From: Acanthornis magna
Lineage: Eukaryota > Chordata > Aves > Passeriformes > Acanthizidae
Length of the DNA stretch: 64,000 nucleotides
Assembly: GCA_036785705.1 (NCBI GenBank)
Contig: JAWUZG010000361.1
Coordinates: forward strand, 310,001 to 374,000
Direction: 5' to 3'
Shown: piece after piece, positions 36,821 through 49,900 of the stretch
How the letters are laid out: the number at the start of each line of letters is the position of its first letter
Position numbering within the stretch: position 1 is the stretch's first letter
Notes under the pieces: model-generated
Databases searched by the model: none
What the model was told of the DNA's origin: nothing
Seen by the model: the letters and a program-made list of their open reading frames with translations, nothing else
Translations under genes and position numbers: made by a program

Positions 36821-36890
36821 ACAGTGATAGAAATATTGGTTGGAAGGAGCCTCTAGATGTCATCCAGTCCAACTTCCTTTATTGGGAGTG
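36821..36890 (-). mobile_element. CR1 3'-end scrap, reverse orientation
   Basis: The plus strand reads TTGGTTGGAAGGAGCCTCTA then GATGTCATCCAGTCCAACTT, the reverse complement of the last CR1 block before the octamer tail ('AAGTTGGACTGGATGACATCTAGAGGCTCC...'). The element is thus on the minus strand, opposite to the copy 1.3 kb upstream. Only about 65 bases can be recognised. The octamer side is decayed to 'AGTGATAGAAATA'. Confidence 0.8.
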
Positions 36891-39800
36891 CATAAAATTA
36901 GATAAATTCTTGAGTTTAGTGTTCTTTGAAATAGAACTATCAAACAGAAGCTAAATACAGGAAAAACCCACGTTTCATTAACAAAATATTACAACTAAAC
37001 AGTTCGCAATATGTATTGCAGTCAGACACTGCATGTTTTTATGGCAGAAACTCTGATATTGTGGTACTTAGAGATACAAAGGCTTGAAGGTAATAAAGTT
37101 AACAGCTTATTCATTCAAACTCCAACTTTTGCAGGAAATTGTCCGAATACTCTTTGGCATAGAGCATCTTTGATACTGTTATACCAAATACATGTTATTT
37201 ATCCCTTAAATCATAAAATGTGTTTGAATATGCCAATTTCTTTTTAATACATAATCCATACCATATCAAAATTCATGCTTTTACTACATATACGTGATGT
37301 CCAAATTCTAAATACATAGACCCATGCTGCATTCACACTGGGGTCTTGGCAGCTTCCATAACAGAGAACTCTCACAAGTGGACCAAAAGTTCAGTTAGAA
37401 ATATCATTTATTACAATCCACAATGGCAAGGATGTCTTTTGCTTTGAAGATTTAAAATAAAATACAAATTTGAACAATAAAACCTGTCAAAACAAAAAAA
37501 GATACTTGGGGAAGAAGAAAAAATAAATAAAAATCACTGGGATGAAGGAAGAAGGAACAGTGTAGCCTTAAAAATAGCAAGAAATTCTCTCTAATAGCTT
37601 TGCCACTGATCATACCATAACCCTTGTTAAATGCATTTCATCTCAGCTCAAAATTTGAAACAGGTCTCATTTGCAGTCAAAATAAATCCAGAAAAGCTTC
37701 ATAGGGATATTTCTCGTCTAAGCTAAGTTTGTTAATCAATCATGCTAAAGAGTATAGAAAAACAATCTTTAGATTCCTGACTATCTGGAACAATTTTTCA
37801 TATCTTGAATTCTCCATGTGATGTAAGGATATTAATACAATACACTATTCACAACATTATGACATATTATAATTATCTCCATGGATGCCAGAAACAATTT
37901 TGACCATTGTGATAGACTGGGTACTACCTAAAAGAAACAAACCCAGTATATATTTTAAAATATATGGGTACAAGTGCACTATACTTAGATCATACTGACA
38001 AAAACTTGAAGAAAGTCAAGGGCAGCTGGGGCTGGGAAAGGATGATGCCAATTTAAACTTTAAGATTGACAGCTCTGTTTGGGATGAGGAAAGCGGAGTG
38101 GATCTTATTCAGCAAGGGAAAATCACTATGGGGGAAGAGAAGATGTAGGAGTAATATATTAAAAATAAATATGGAACTTGAGGGCATGTTTAATGTAAAG
38201 CAAGCAAAATGCTTTGCTAAAAAATGTGGCCTTTGTGGTCTTTTTAAACTATTACCATAATTTTTTTTTCTCCCCTTGAGCTAAGTTCCTAAGCAGACAT
38301 TAAAATAGTTATAAATGGTAATTAGTATTCAGAAACACATTTTAGCACGAGAAATAGAAATGTGCTCTGAGGAGCTCAGCCTTGCTGCCCTGGGACAACT
38401 CTGTCCCCGACACCAAACCTGGACAAACAGCTTCCCAAGGCTTTACACTGTCCACGGTCACAATGTGACACCAGTGCCCACTCCTGCATGAGCGAAGCCC
38501 TGGGAAACCCAAAAAAGCCAGCGAGTGCCAGTGAAGGCTCTGGGGGACACAGACACACAGGTCTGCCATCCTGCTGACAGCAAGTGATAAGCACTTCTTG
38601 AGTCTTCAAGAACCTGGAAAATCTGAACTTGCAAACCAGTTGGAGGGGGAAAAAAGCTGCTAAGAAAAGCTTCTCCAACTAAAGTGAGCTTTGGGAACAA
38701 ATGTAATTTCCAGGAGATCCAGCTCCACTGTTGTCACAGGTCTGTTACTTACATGCTGCTTGTAATAATAATTCTGGCCCAGGGTGAACTTCTTTAAGGA
38801 AGAACCAAGACTTCAAATTTTACTCTTCTCCAACAAAAAGCTGACTGGCACTTCTGCATCTGCTCCTACTCAACGCAAGCAATCATGTACACATGGTTTG
38901 GCTTCACAGCCTTCCCAGACCTGACTTTTCATAGCACTTCATGCCTTGGTCTTCACTCCTGCACACTGGACAAGTTCTGCTTCAAGCTGGCCATAGAAAC
39001 AAGGGCAGGATTTGGCCTCAAGAATTTCCTAATCCAAAAATTCCATTGATGCAACAGCTGCTGCCTTCATATGATGACAGAAAAATTGCACCAACAGTGC
39101 AATTTGATGCTATGCCCCTGAGGACCACTTAAAACTACTGCCTTGACTCAGACCATGCTCATTTTCCTCCAGGAAGCTGAAATATAATACTCTCAATGAT
39201 TTAGAGAGAGCTGTTGAAAAGCCTTTGCCAACCTCAGGAAATCAGGAAAAGTTGTTTTTACTGAGCTGGGAAAGGGGAAAACAACACAAAAACTGTAGGT
39301 GTTCTTCTTGGTTTGCTTTTTGAAGCCATTAATTGATCAAATGGTTAACTCTTCATAGAAATATCTGACATAGCTGAGTGAGGCTACAAGATATAAGAAT
39401 GTGCTTCAGTAAACAGGCTGTAATTAATTTATTACTAAAAAAGCATTTGTTCACTCACATTTTGCACAGGCATGGCAAACCTGCACTGCTACAGATTTCT
39501 AAATGCACAAAGGAAGGTTTCCAGCTTCCAGGTTTTTATGCATACATGTTTTTCCCACTAACAATGCCAATATCCACTGAGGTAAAAAAGAAAAGAGTAA
39601 TTTCTGTTTGCATGATAATCTATATCTGCAGAAAAACTTTCCCTATCAAGGGTAAGGAACATCCCTATAGCTCTCCTTCAAAATTTCTGCTTTCTACTGT
39701 AATCCCAATAGAAATCTACAGCATCTGGGCTTTACCAAAAATTTCTTACTAAAACTAACGCTCTCCTTTGAGCCCAGAAGAGATTCCATGAGCTGGTTTC

Positions 39801-42800
39801 TTCCACCTATGCTGACATAAAAGGATTTATTTCTTTCGACAACAAATAAAAATACTGTCACATTAAACTCTGTTTTAGTCTATATTTCTGCGATGCACAT
39901 GTTATTTCTCTGATAGGACTGTATTCCAACTTCCCAAACACCCCCACTCTATATGCTCTAACTGATCTTCCTACTTATACCTAAGTTTAATATACATTAA
40001 TAAAATCTATTGTCTAAAAAGTTTTATTTGTTTCCTAAAAATAGTACTCCAGCTTTCCAAGCCATTTAAATTTAAGGTGTAACTACAAAGATGTTACATA
40101 CTGACCTAATCAAAAGCATGTTGACACCAACATTTGGATCAAGTTTTTGGTGCCCAAACAAATATTTTCTTTTAGCATATTTCTTTGGACTCAAAGACAT
40201 TTAATTCAGGTCTGGAACTGTATCTTGAACACAAAACATATTTCAGAAATAATAATTGAAAAATAAGGAATTAAGTAGTTCCTAAAAAAGAAATTTTTAT
40301 AAACTTGCATCCACAAAGTTAGTGTTCTGGTATGAATCAGAACTTTATTTCTTATCAAAGAACAACAATCACATCATTCTCTCCATCCATAAAATGTGAA
40401 CAGCAACTGCTATTCAAGTATTGGTAATGGGTAAAAAAAAGGCTTGTATCAAACCTAATGACTTTTGGAATCAATAATATTAAAACTAAAAAACTGGTTT
40501 TAAATTAAATGTAGATCTTGGTGTACTGTCATTATACCAAAACACTTACCATAACAATGCACTTCAGTTCTTTTCTAAAAACCCTAACATCTCTTGAAGT
40601 TATGGAGCAAAATGCTGGAATTCTTACTCAAACAATAATTAAGTTTTGCTGGACCAAGGACTGTAGATTTCGAGCTAACTCCAAAGGGAACTTGGACAGG
40701 GAAATTTCTTCAATAGACCTTTAAGCAATACCTTGATTTCTGTTACAGGTCTTACTAAATCTGGGCAAGTTCTCAAGTGGATTGCAACAATTATTAATGA
40801 ATATACAAACTCAGCTGATTAGCTTTAGAAAATCTGCATCTCTTCCCCATAAAAAAGTTCTCTCCCTCATGTTGAAATGTATTGGTGCCAGGATGAAAGC
40901 TGGCACATGAAAGCTACAGTGTGGTTGATCACCTTGCTTTCAGCTTTTCCCAGTATGGTGATGCAAAACCTCCAGATTTCATTTGCAAAAACACTCCCTT
41001 CTCCAGACATCAAACACTCATTCACGTTGGCAGCACAAAAACCACTTAGAAAAAGCCACAATAATAGCTGTGATCATACATGCAATTATATACAAAATGC
41101 TACAAGAAATTGATGAAAGTTTTGTTCCAGAAGCTGGCAAATTTGCATGGATTTATCCAATCTGTGCTTTGGATAGGGTCATTCATCCCAACAAATAATC
41201 TCAGAAGCTCAGTGGTCAGCAGAGTCGAAAGTCTGTGCTTGTGCTAAAAGGTGACATTTGAAATGCACTACATATGCCATTATTTTTAGCTTTGCACATA
41301 AATAAAAACTCCCAGTGACAAAAAATACAATAATGCTGAACTTTGCTAGGCAAAACTTGATCTAAACCAACACAACAGGGGCTCATACAACTTAGTCTGC
41401 AGTTCCATGAATTCAGCGTAAATACTCTTACTGATCAATCTAGTTCAAACACTTTTCTTGTCCAAAAACTTAGAGATGCTGCAGTCACTGTTGGTGACTG
41501 ACCTCGATGCAAACGTCAGCTGATTATCTGGCAGACATCCCCTTTTAGACAGGAAGCTTCTGTTTTCTTTTTTAGCAGCATATGCCTTTCCAAACCATTG
41601 ATCATTCCATTTCTCATCAGCACTGCTATTTTCTAATCTCTCTTTTTGAATTTTAAACACTGGAATAGAAACTATTCTTTTGATAACTTCCTTAATACCT
41701 TCCTGTTCCAAAATAAGCATCTTAACTATTCTTTAATATTTCCATTCTTTTCCTTATTTTGATCTCACAGGTCATCCATTGCCTCTTACTATTTGCTTAT
41801 TGATATTTCTGCATTTTGCCTAAGCCTTCTCATTGTTACAGATACATTTAACATTAACTTGTTATTTTCCAGTCAAATATCTGTTTCATCAATTCTCTCA
41901 TATTACTCTATTCCATTTATGGCCACTAAATACATAACAGTTTTAAAATTAAATATAAAATACAGAAATGCTGCAACTATGGAGAATTTCAAGTCATTAC
42001 CTCACAATCACAAATACTAGAACCATCTTTCATGTGGAATTCACTTTAATTTAGTTTGCTTCACTACCAGGCTATCCAAAACAAAACTCTTAAGTGGATT
42101 AAAAAGCACTAGCTAAACTTTCAATTGCATAATTTGGCTTAAATCGCTTGTAAGGGCATATAATTATGCCATATAAAACATACCATTGAAAAAAATTCAG
42201 TCACTATTCTAAGGAAATGGCTATTTTTGTTTAGTCATGGAAAAATACTCTGAGTTGGAAAGCATAGGGGCCCAGCATACACACTGAGTACAAATCCTTC
42301 AGTCTCTTTCACAAATGTCTCTTATTATGGACTAACATATTTTTATTTTGGACTTCCTCAGCAGAAATGTACAGACAAAGATCATTCCCAGTGAACTGAA
42401 ACACCAGCAAAGTCCCTAGCCTAACGTGGGCTTCCTGCACTGCGACCTTTGCGTGATTTGCCAAGCCCTTCCACATGCATGTAAGGTGCAGGCACCGGGG
42501 AGCACCTGGGATTTGCCAAGCAAATTGCAGACACGCTGTTACTCCTCCTGTGCTCAGGAAATAACAGAGCGTGACAGGCACAACTAAAATGCTACCATAC
42601 GTACTGAAATGCCAGGCAAATTACCCCCGAACACAATGTCTACCCTGAAATCACAAATTGAATATTGAGCAAAAGACTGCCCCTGCAGACCTCCATGTCA
42701 AAGTCCATTTGGTTTTGTTTCTGTTTCATGTATTTTTACAACTGCTCCTTCTGAAAGCTGCTCCAAGGCCTCACCATGTTCTTGTTTAAAACCTTTTTCT

Positions 42801-43245
42801 AATTAACAGTCTTCATCTATTTCTTCCCATTATACCTATTAGCAGTAATGAACTTACAGAGAGCAGTAAGAAGCCTTTCAAAGACTTCATTTGACTTCTC
42901 TGAACAGCAAACACTCTTATTCCTCCCTATTGCCCATAATCAATCATTTTCACAGCCCTGCTTTGTACCTGCTCCACTTTTGATTTCACCTCTAGCGGGA
43001 CTTGAGCTACATTTAAAAAAACCCACTCTGGAAATTCCTGAGCCAATAACTTTCAAGTGTCATTTTCTTTTTTCGTCAGCACGTCACTAGTGGCTGCTGG
43101 TGGTGGTTTATGGTATGGCTTAGCAGAACACACCAGTACACACTGGTCAGTCATTTCCAGACTGGTGGAAATCTCTTGGAGTGGTGGCTCACACTCCATC
43201 AACAGTTCTTGTTATCTGTCCCCAGCCACTGCAATACAGTTCTGT
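36891..43245. other. AT-rich non-coding DNA with one weak exon candidate
   Basis: No gene or named repeat is recognised. A GC-richer patch at 38340-38640 gives overlapping minus-strand frames of 75-100 codons without domains. At about 42420-42570 there is a modest local rise in CpG, with the 12-mer GATTTGCCAAGC present twice some 55 bases apart. The minus-strand frame at 41445-41720 is listed separately. Confidence 0.55.
41445..41720 (-). other. Weak candidate last exon or pseudogene, 91 codons
   Basis: This minus-strand frame has the mixed charged and polar composition of a soluble protein rather than the composition usually seen in chance frames of AT-rich DNA. It includes ENSSADEKWNDQWFGKAY and a lysine/arginine-rich stretch around KKENRSFLSKRG, and it ends in a TGA after FLDKKSV. 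It begins with an ATG, with an in-frame TAA four codons upstream. An AG just inside the frame, in TTTTGGAACAG, could act as an acceptor, though with a weak pyrimidine tract. I do not recognise the protein. It could be the 3' exon of an unknown gene, a decayed retrocopy, or chance. Confidence 0.2.
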
Positions 43246-43251
43246 TGAACC

Positions 43252-43298
43252 TTTTTTAAGAAAACATTTTTTAAGACAAGGTTTTTTAAGACAAGGTA
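43252..43298 (+). repeat. Short tandem repeat of a TTTTTTAAGACAAGG unit
   Basis: Three near copies follow each other: TTTTTTAAGAAAACA, TTTTTTAAGACAAGG and TTTTTTAAGACAAGG. The last two are identical. The array abuts the 5' side of a CR1 3' end, so it may have arisen at the truncation or insertion junction. Confidence 0.8.
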
Positions 43299-43470
43299 GT
43301 CAAATATTGCAGCTTGCCCAGAGGAGCTGCAGATCTCCCTCTTTGGAGATATTCAAGATTTGAGTGGACACAGCCCTGACACAGAAACCTGATCTAATCA
43401 GACCTGCCCTGAACAAGGGACTGTACTAGATGACCTCCTGGAGGTCTCTTTCAACTTCTTTTAGAGTCCT
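43299..43470 (+). mobile_element. CR1 3'-end fragment
   Basis: The fragment reads TTGCCCAGAGGAGCTGCAGA, TCTTTGGAGATATTCAAGA, ACACAGCCCTGA, a block with CTGATCTAATCAGACCTGCC, then GTACTAGATGACCTCCTGGA and GGTCTCTTTCAACTTC. This is the conserved CR1 3' block in its normal order. The octamer tail has decayed to a TTTTAGAGTCCTTTTACTCT sequence. Only about 170 bases remain, a 5'-truncated insertion of the kind common for CR1. Confidence 0.9.
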
Positions 43471-46050
43471 TTTACTCTAGTGACTTGACCAGCCAGTTTC
43501 TTATGACTGATGAACTGATATACATAAGGTACTACTCTTTTCACCTATTTTGCAAGATTTAAACCAGTGCAGCAATTTAATTTTATCCTCGTTTTTCCTA
43601 ACGGCAACAATAAAGCTGTGTTTTTCATTTGCTTTAAGCTTTTTGTCCACTTCTTAAGGTATGTTTTGAAAGCAGTTCTTTGTCCAAGTAGATATGGAGT
43701 TTTTCTTTACCTTTCTTCCCAAGAAAGGCCAGAATAATTCAGGATTTTTTACAAGGTTTGTACCTTTGACCTGTGGAATTCTTGTCTGGCCCTACATTCA
43801 GTTCCTGAGCTCATCACTGTGGCTATCAATATGAATGAGACTTCTTAAAGTTGATGCTTTCAAAATTACAAGACAAAACAAATTACAGGCCTACTTTAGC
43901 CCCTTCAATCAATAAATTTAAAAATAGCATTACAGGGAGTCTCATCACAGACATGATTTTGGCATGCCTAAGTCTAGCCCAACAGAGCACAATCCCCTGC
44001 TGGCCCAGGGTGTATTAAGTATAAAAAATAAATCCAGAAATATATCTCTCATATATCCAGAAGTAACAGGGTTCAACCATCATTCTCCAATATATACTTA
44101 ACAAGTAATACAGCATGGTCATTGTGCATCTTATTGTGTGGCTGTGAGTCCGAGTTCTATTCAAGGAGCATAAAATTCACAATTCATTTTGCAGTATTTA
44201 TGATGCAATGTATGAACACAGGTGTTTGCTGAGCAATGATGAATGATGAGACTAAAAGCCAGACATCTGCACTGAATAACGTGAATAATTCAACTCCTGT
44301 TTGCTCCCCAAGAAGCACAGAGGATATGCACCTTTAAGCTGCAAATGCTTAACTGTATCAGCTGTCAGGTGCATGTCTCCCCTCAACACTGTGCAGGACA
44401 CAGACTTCAATTATTTCTGCTCAATTCATCACATTTTAGCCAGTGTGGAACTCTGTAGTCCACTAACAGCATAAATAACATTAACACCCACACCTTTCAC
44501 CTTAACCTTTTGTGCAAAGAGGCTAACCATTCCTGGAGGCAAAAGAGCCTGATCTTGCCATGAAGTCAATAAATCCTGTGGTCTCACAGGACATGGCCAG
44601 TTTGGCTACAAAGGCAATTCCCTGCTCACAGCTGGGTATGATATGGAGATACCACCAGTAAAGATTTCTTCAGCTTGTAATCAGTGCTGTGGGACTTAGC
44701 ACCAGCTGGTAGAGGCTGGTGTCTTCTCACCTCTCTCCAAGCACACTTTCAACAACTGGGAGAGCTGGCCCTCATATTATGCTTTCTGCTGTAATCCTAA
44801 AGTATCTGGAGCCCTTTGGTACTTCACTTGACTTCATTCTGGTCTGCTAATTTACTTGCTCGAGCTCTTGCAAGTCCTGAGAGTGCACACTTAATATCTG
44901 AAATACAGCTCTTTGAAATCATGCTGGCAAAATAGATGCACATACTCCTAGCTTGAAGCAAAAGGGTAACTAACATTCTAAAAGAAAATAAATTTTAAAA
45001 AATAGCACAATGCAGGCAGTGCTTTCCTGCTGACAAATGTGTAAGACAACGTAGCAGACATGCACTTTTGAAATGCAGGTGGGCTTTTATTCCTGGCAGT
45101 GCAGTGAGAGAGGTAATTCCAGATGTGGGGGAAACGACACCCCTCAAAAAGGGATTTGCAATGATATAGTACAGAGGAAGCCTGGAGCAAACTGGCACCA
45201 TCTAGAAAGCTGGAAGAGAGCCAACCAAATTATGGCCCAGGCTCTTTAGAGCCCTGTCCCCCCCTTCAGTGGGAACTGCACAGGAAAAGGATGATTGTGA
45301 GAGGGTAGATGACAGGAATAGCCTTCATTGCGCATGGAAAGGAGCGTAAATTACAATCCCTTGTGCATACAGAGGCAAAACAAGGTTCACAATGCCTTAT
45401 TATATTAAGCCACATGATGAAAATGACTGTTTACATTGGTTCATTAATGTTTGTACAGGGCTGTGAACATGCAAAGTGCTAAGTATCAGCACAAGCATCA
45501 GTATGGTATCTCAACTTTGACATGTTCATAAGTGTTGTAACAAAAGAAAACACACTTTACTCCTAACAACTATTGTCCACAAAACATGGTGTTTAGTATT
45601 TTGTCTCTATACATCATTTCTGACCACACAAAGTCAGAAAAGGCTATCATTACTGTGTATTGTTATACTGAGTAATTTATTCTTCCAAAAGACTAAATGT
45701 GTGCAATCATCAATAAACTAACAAATTCAACACACTAGACTCACACATTTGGCACTGCAAGACTCTGCAAGTTCTGTGTTGCTATAAACACCTTTAGTCA
45801 GATTTAGTACAATGCCTTATGTTGTACCGCCTGGTGAAAGGGAGGTTGTTTCTCAGCGTTCTACTTTATTTTTTTTATTCTTTTGTAACTCTAGCAGACC
45901 TCAAATCAACAGGAGGTTTTAGGATTAAGTGCTGAGATCTATTGCCTGAGTGGAGTACCTCAGCATCTCAGAAAGGCGGTTTTGTTCGAATGCCAGCTGG
46001 AGCAGTAAACTCTATTAACAGAAGAAATAGCTGTCCTCATCTCTGCTGAG
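43471..46050. other. AT-rich non-coding DNA, no gene recognised
   Basis: I see no gene, RNA or further CR1 sequence. Frames at 44978-45201 overlap each other on the same strand and have no domain features. Confidence 0.6.
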
Positions 46051-46440
46051 TGAAAGAGTGAAAGCAAAGGGGACTGCAAATAAATCTCTCCCCCAGCCTC
46101 GGGGCCCTGGCAGGGCAGGCCCTTTCCTCCAGCCAGGCTTTCAGCTGAGCAATACCTGCTCATTTCCTGGATCAAAGAAAATTCTACAAGGCCTTTCTTG
46201 CTGCCCTTTCATATATCCCCTGCCATCTCCAAAGGCTGGCTGTGTCTCTCTGCCTCTCCTGGCTGCAGAGGCAGAGCTCACCATGTGAACTTGTCAGCTC
46301 TGCTCCAGCAGCTCCTCCTCCAAGGCTTCCCAGTGGCGATCAGGGAAAGGGCAGCCTGCCCTGTGCCCCAAAGGCATCTGCTGAAAGGGGTCACGGGGGC
46401 CAGGGCAGGCTTCCCCTCCCCTTAGCTATAGCCTGTTAGA
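46051..46440. other. GC-richer patch of unknown origin
   Basis: Composition changes to pyrimidine- and GC-rich, with CAGCTCCTCCTCC-like and GGCAGGGCAGGCC-like stretches and few CpGs. Overlapping plus-strand frames of 65-76 codons have no stable domain-like pattern. The patch ends close to the start of an ancient CR1 fragment. It could be an unrecognised repeat or a short regulatory segment. Confidence 0.35.
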
Positions 46441-46464
46441 GGAGCATGTGGCAGGAAGGGAATT

Positions 46465-46990
46465 GTTAAACTTCAAGAAGGTTAATAATGAAAAACCCTC
46501 GAAGACTGGGGTTGAGACCAATCTCACTTAATACTTGTATTAATGACTGGCACAAAAGTATAAAAACAAACAAATAGATTCCCTGAGACCTACATGTCTG
46601 GAGGGAGAGTTGGGGGTTCACAGAGCAGGGGCTGGATTATCTGGAAGGGTAATAGAAATGGGATGAAATTTAATAGGAGTGTGCAAGGTCAGAAGCTTTG
46701 GGACTAATAACAAGTCTTTCTGCTATAAACTGTGACGTTGTCAGATGGAGGAGCTGTGTAGGGAGAAGTATATTTGTAGAATATGGGATGTCTGCAAATC
46801 ATCAGCCATGAAAAGAGTAAACACATCGGGTGATGTATACTCAGAAGAGTGAAGAAAGATTGATTTTCATGGTAAATGCTCCTTTGAGAGCTCTTCCTTT
46901 GAAATACTATTGACAATGCCAACCATGTTCCAGAAAGAGTCCTTCCAACCAGAACAGCCCCAGAAATAGGCTGCAAAAACCAGCAAGGCA
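46465..46990 (+). mobile_element. Ancient CR1 ORF2 fragment
   Basis: Diverged but ordered blocks match the end of the CR1 reverse-transcriptase gene. TTAATGACTGGCACAAAAGT corresponds to the usual 'NDLD' region. GGGATGAAATTTAATAGGAG, followed by GTGCAAGGTC, corresponds to 'MKFN..K(C)KV'. ACTAATAACAAG with TTTCTGCTATAAACTG is a hallmark of old bird and turtle CR1. Later blocks fit the 'hs..K.AN..LGCI' and 'YKALVRPHLEYC' zones only loosely. All frames are broken. It has no relation to the two nearest CR1 scraps and may be part of the oldest layer of repeats in the window. Confidence 0.7.
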
Positions 46991-49900
46991 ATGTTCTGAT
47001 GCAACAGGACTAAACAACCTCACTTTTTACTCTAGCAACACCAGGACAAGAAGGACATACCAGGCAAATTAAACAGTCCAAACAGTCCACATTATGCTAA
47101 AAGATACACAGCTATAGGTTTAAGAAGAAAATAAAAAAGAAGCCTAGCAGAAGATTTCTGGAAATGTTTCCCCATCAGAATCCCATCATCTTATATGGGG
47201 TTTGCAAAGTTCATAGAAAAGTGAAGGTCAGAGGAAAAAATTATGCAACAGGACCTGATTTACAGTAAAAAAACTACTACATATACGCTACATATTGGCA
47301 CCAGATTGTTTTCCAAAACTTTTCTCTGTGTTTCTCTAGAGCAAACTTTCACAAAAATTGTTTTGTTTGGGATTTTTTAGCGTTGTTGAATAGTGGTGGC
47401 AAGGTTTTTCCCCTCCATTTCTTGCAAAAGTGCCAATAGCTTTTTCACTTTTCACACTAATGCTGTAACACTGCATCCCCCAAACACCTGAAGGTATACC
47501 TGACAGCTTGTGCCTGCTCTACCCCACAGAACCTCTTTGTGAGACAGGAAAGCAAAATGTGCCTATTCTGCCTTGCTCCAGCTGCCTCCCCCCAGCTGAT
47601 TGTTACTATCTTTGTGATTTCTAAAAGAGTATGGTGCATTCCTTCAGGCCTGTGCTGTCTGTCACACTTTCCTAGCCCACCATGAGCCACTTGTAAGAAG
47701 TACATCGTCTGCACTGCCGCCCCCACCCAGTTGCCATTGCAGATCCATCCTTTCCCATTGAACAAGACCACTCGTTGTAGAGCAGCCCTGTCCTTAGTCT
47801 TGCAGCACAGTAACTGCCCGTGGGTTATGCTCAGAGAGAATAAGCATGCAAAATAGTAATCAGGCTGCCAGAAAGACTAAACCCTGTGAAAGACAAAATC
47901 TGCAACAAGGAGGCCTGAAAAAGTTGTATAAATAAGGCAGCAGCAAGTGCTTTGAGGAATGAGCTCAAGCAAGTAAAGTGGAATAGAAGAGTTTTCCTGA
48001 TCTCAAATTCTAAAAGCACCAGGAGCATACAGCTCCTCAGAGCTCTCCCTGTGCCTGACAGTGATTTCAGGAAGCCAGAAACATCTCATCAATGGTGCTA
48101 AGGAAAGCAGGAACGTATTCAGTGTTTTCCTTGACAAGACCCACACACTACAGAAACAGCTGCTGGGGAGGGACAGCCAACAGCTCAGAGCTCCAGCTTG
48201 GATGGTTCACAGAAAAAGCAGAAAAGTAGTTAAATTGAATGGACAGAAAATTATGGCCTTCGCTTAGAGAAATGTGTCCACAATCCCCTGATAACAAATA
48301 GCAAAGGCATTTCTTGAGAAAGCTGTTTGCTCTTGAAAATATTAATTTAATCAGATTAGGTTTGGTAAACAAACAGAAACAGGAACATTCTTGTCAATTT
48401 GAACAATACTGAACTTGAAATATTTCTATGCCCCTAAACCAGCATATTACAGAATGCTAATTTTTCCAAGTAGAATGACAGAAAATTAAAAAATGTTCAG
48501 CTCTCCTGGGGAATGGAAGTTCCAGTTTCCAGTCAGCTTTCTCAGCTGTCATGGACAAACTTAGGCTTTGGATTGTCCCCATGCTTTAAGTGGGCTCACA
48601 GAATTTCTGCCTTTCACTGAGAAGAAAAAAAGCATTTATTATGTAACTAATAGCAGCACTGACCTCCTTTGTCGCACCCTTCCAGGACAGCTTTATTTTG
48701 TAGGCTGGAGAGAAATGCTCTCTTCCTAAAAGTTAGGTGCCAACTGCTAAGCCATGAATAGAAATAAACAAAAAGACATTTACAGACCACAACCCAGAAG
48801 AATGATCAGTTCCTCCTTGCATTATATCTATTACCTAGACTTCACTTTTCTAACAGCATCAAACTCAAGCCCAGTGCTCAAAGCTGCATCTAGTTTGTAA
48901 GTGAAACAAGCAAAAACTTGATTTCTCTGGCTCCTTCTGTTAAAGAGCAAAGGTCTTTTTCACCTGCTCTAGGAGAACCACTTGAAAATTCCAAAGGCCT
49001 TAAAAATTTCAATATAAATGAGCTCCAAAAAAAAGAAGAGAAACAATTTTCTCACTTCTTTGAGGTTTGCATGTTAGAATCAGTCTTTCACAATGACTGC
49101 ACATTAGAAAACTGAAATTGTTGCCAACATGAACTCTACACTTAGATCACAATATGAATTAATGAGCTTGCTTTTCACCTTTATCTCCCCCTTCTTCAGT
49201 GCTTTCCTCCCTCTCCCAAATAAATGAGCCATGTTCCTAATAACGTGCTTGAAAGGAAGGCTGGGAAATTTAATAATAAAAAGCTCTCTGAAATTAAGTT
49301 TCTGGCAGTGCTTTAAAAAAAAGAAAATGTTATTACTTGGTCGTTTGCTTTTCCCCAAAGCAAATTTCAGTCCTTTGAGGACCGCACAAATATAAAGCAG
49401 ATCATTTACAAACCTTTTATTCGGCAATTTGCCTGGTCCAAATAATCAACTATAATAGGAATTGCCAACTGAGTATTTAAAGATTCCAGTATAGGAAGAC
49501 AAACTGCACATTGCAGAAAAAGAAAGTTTCTGTCTAAACTATCAAATACTGGACTTTCAATGGGGCATAAATTGTTGAGTATGTTGATGTTCACAGGAAA
49601 TAGAAGGGAGTATTAAGAAGTGAAAACCCAACATTATAATTGCTGGAGTTCTTATCACATAATAAGTTTCCTAATCTCAGCTCTTTCGCATTGGCTGCAC
49701 TGAAGATGACAAAGAGGAAAATAGTGAGTTTGCCTTAGATTATTCAAGTCCAGAAGCACAAATGGGAAAATATTCAGTGAAGCAAACCCAGACTTTTCCT
49801 CTGCTCATGTCTTAGCAAAAGGAATTATCAAAATACTCTTGACAATTTAAGAAACTAAAAAATGTCAACTAAATCGGTGAAAACTTAGGAAAACAAATGC

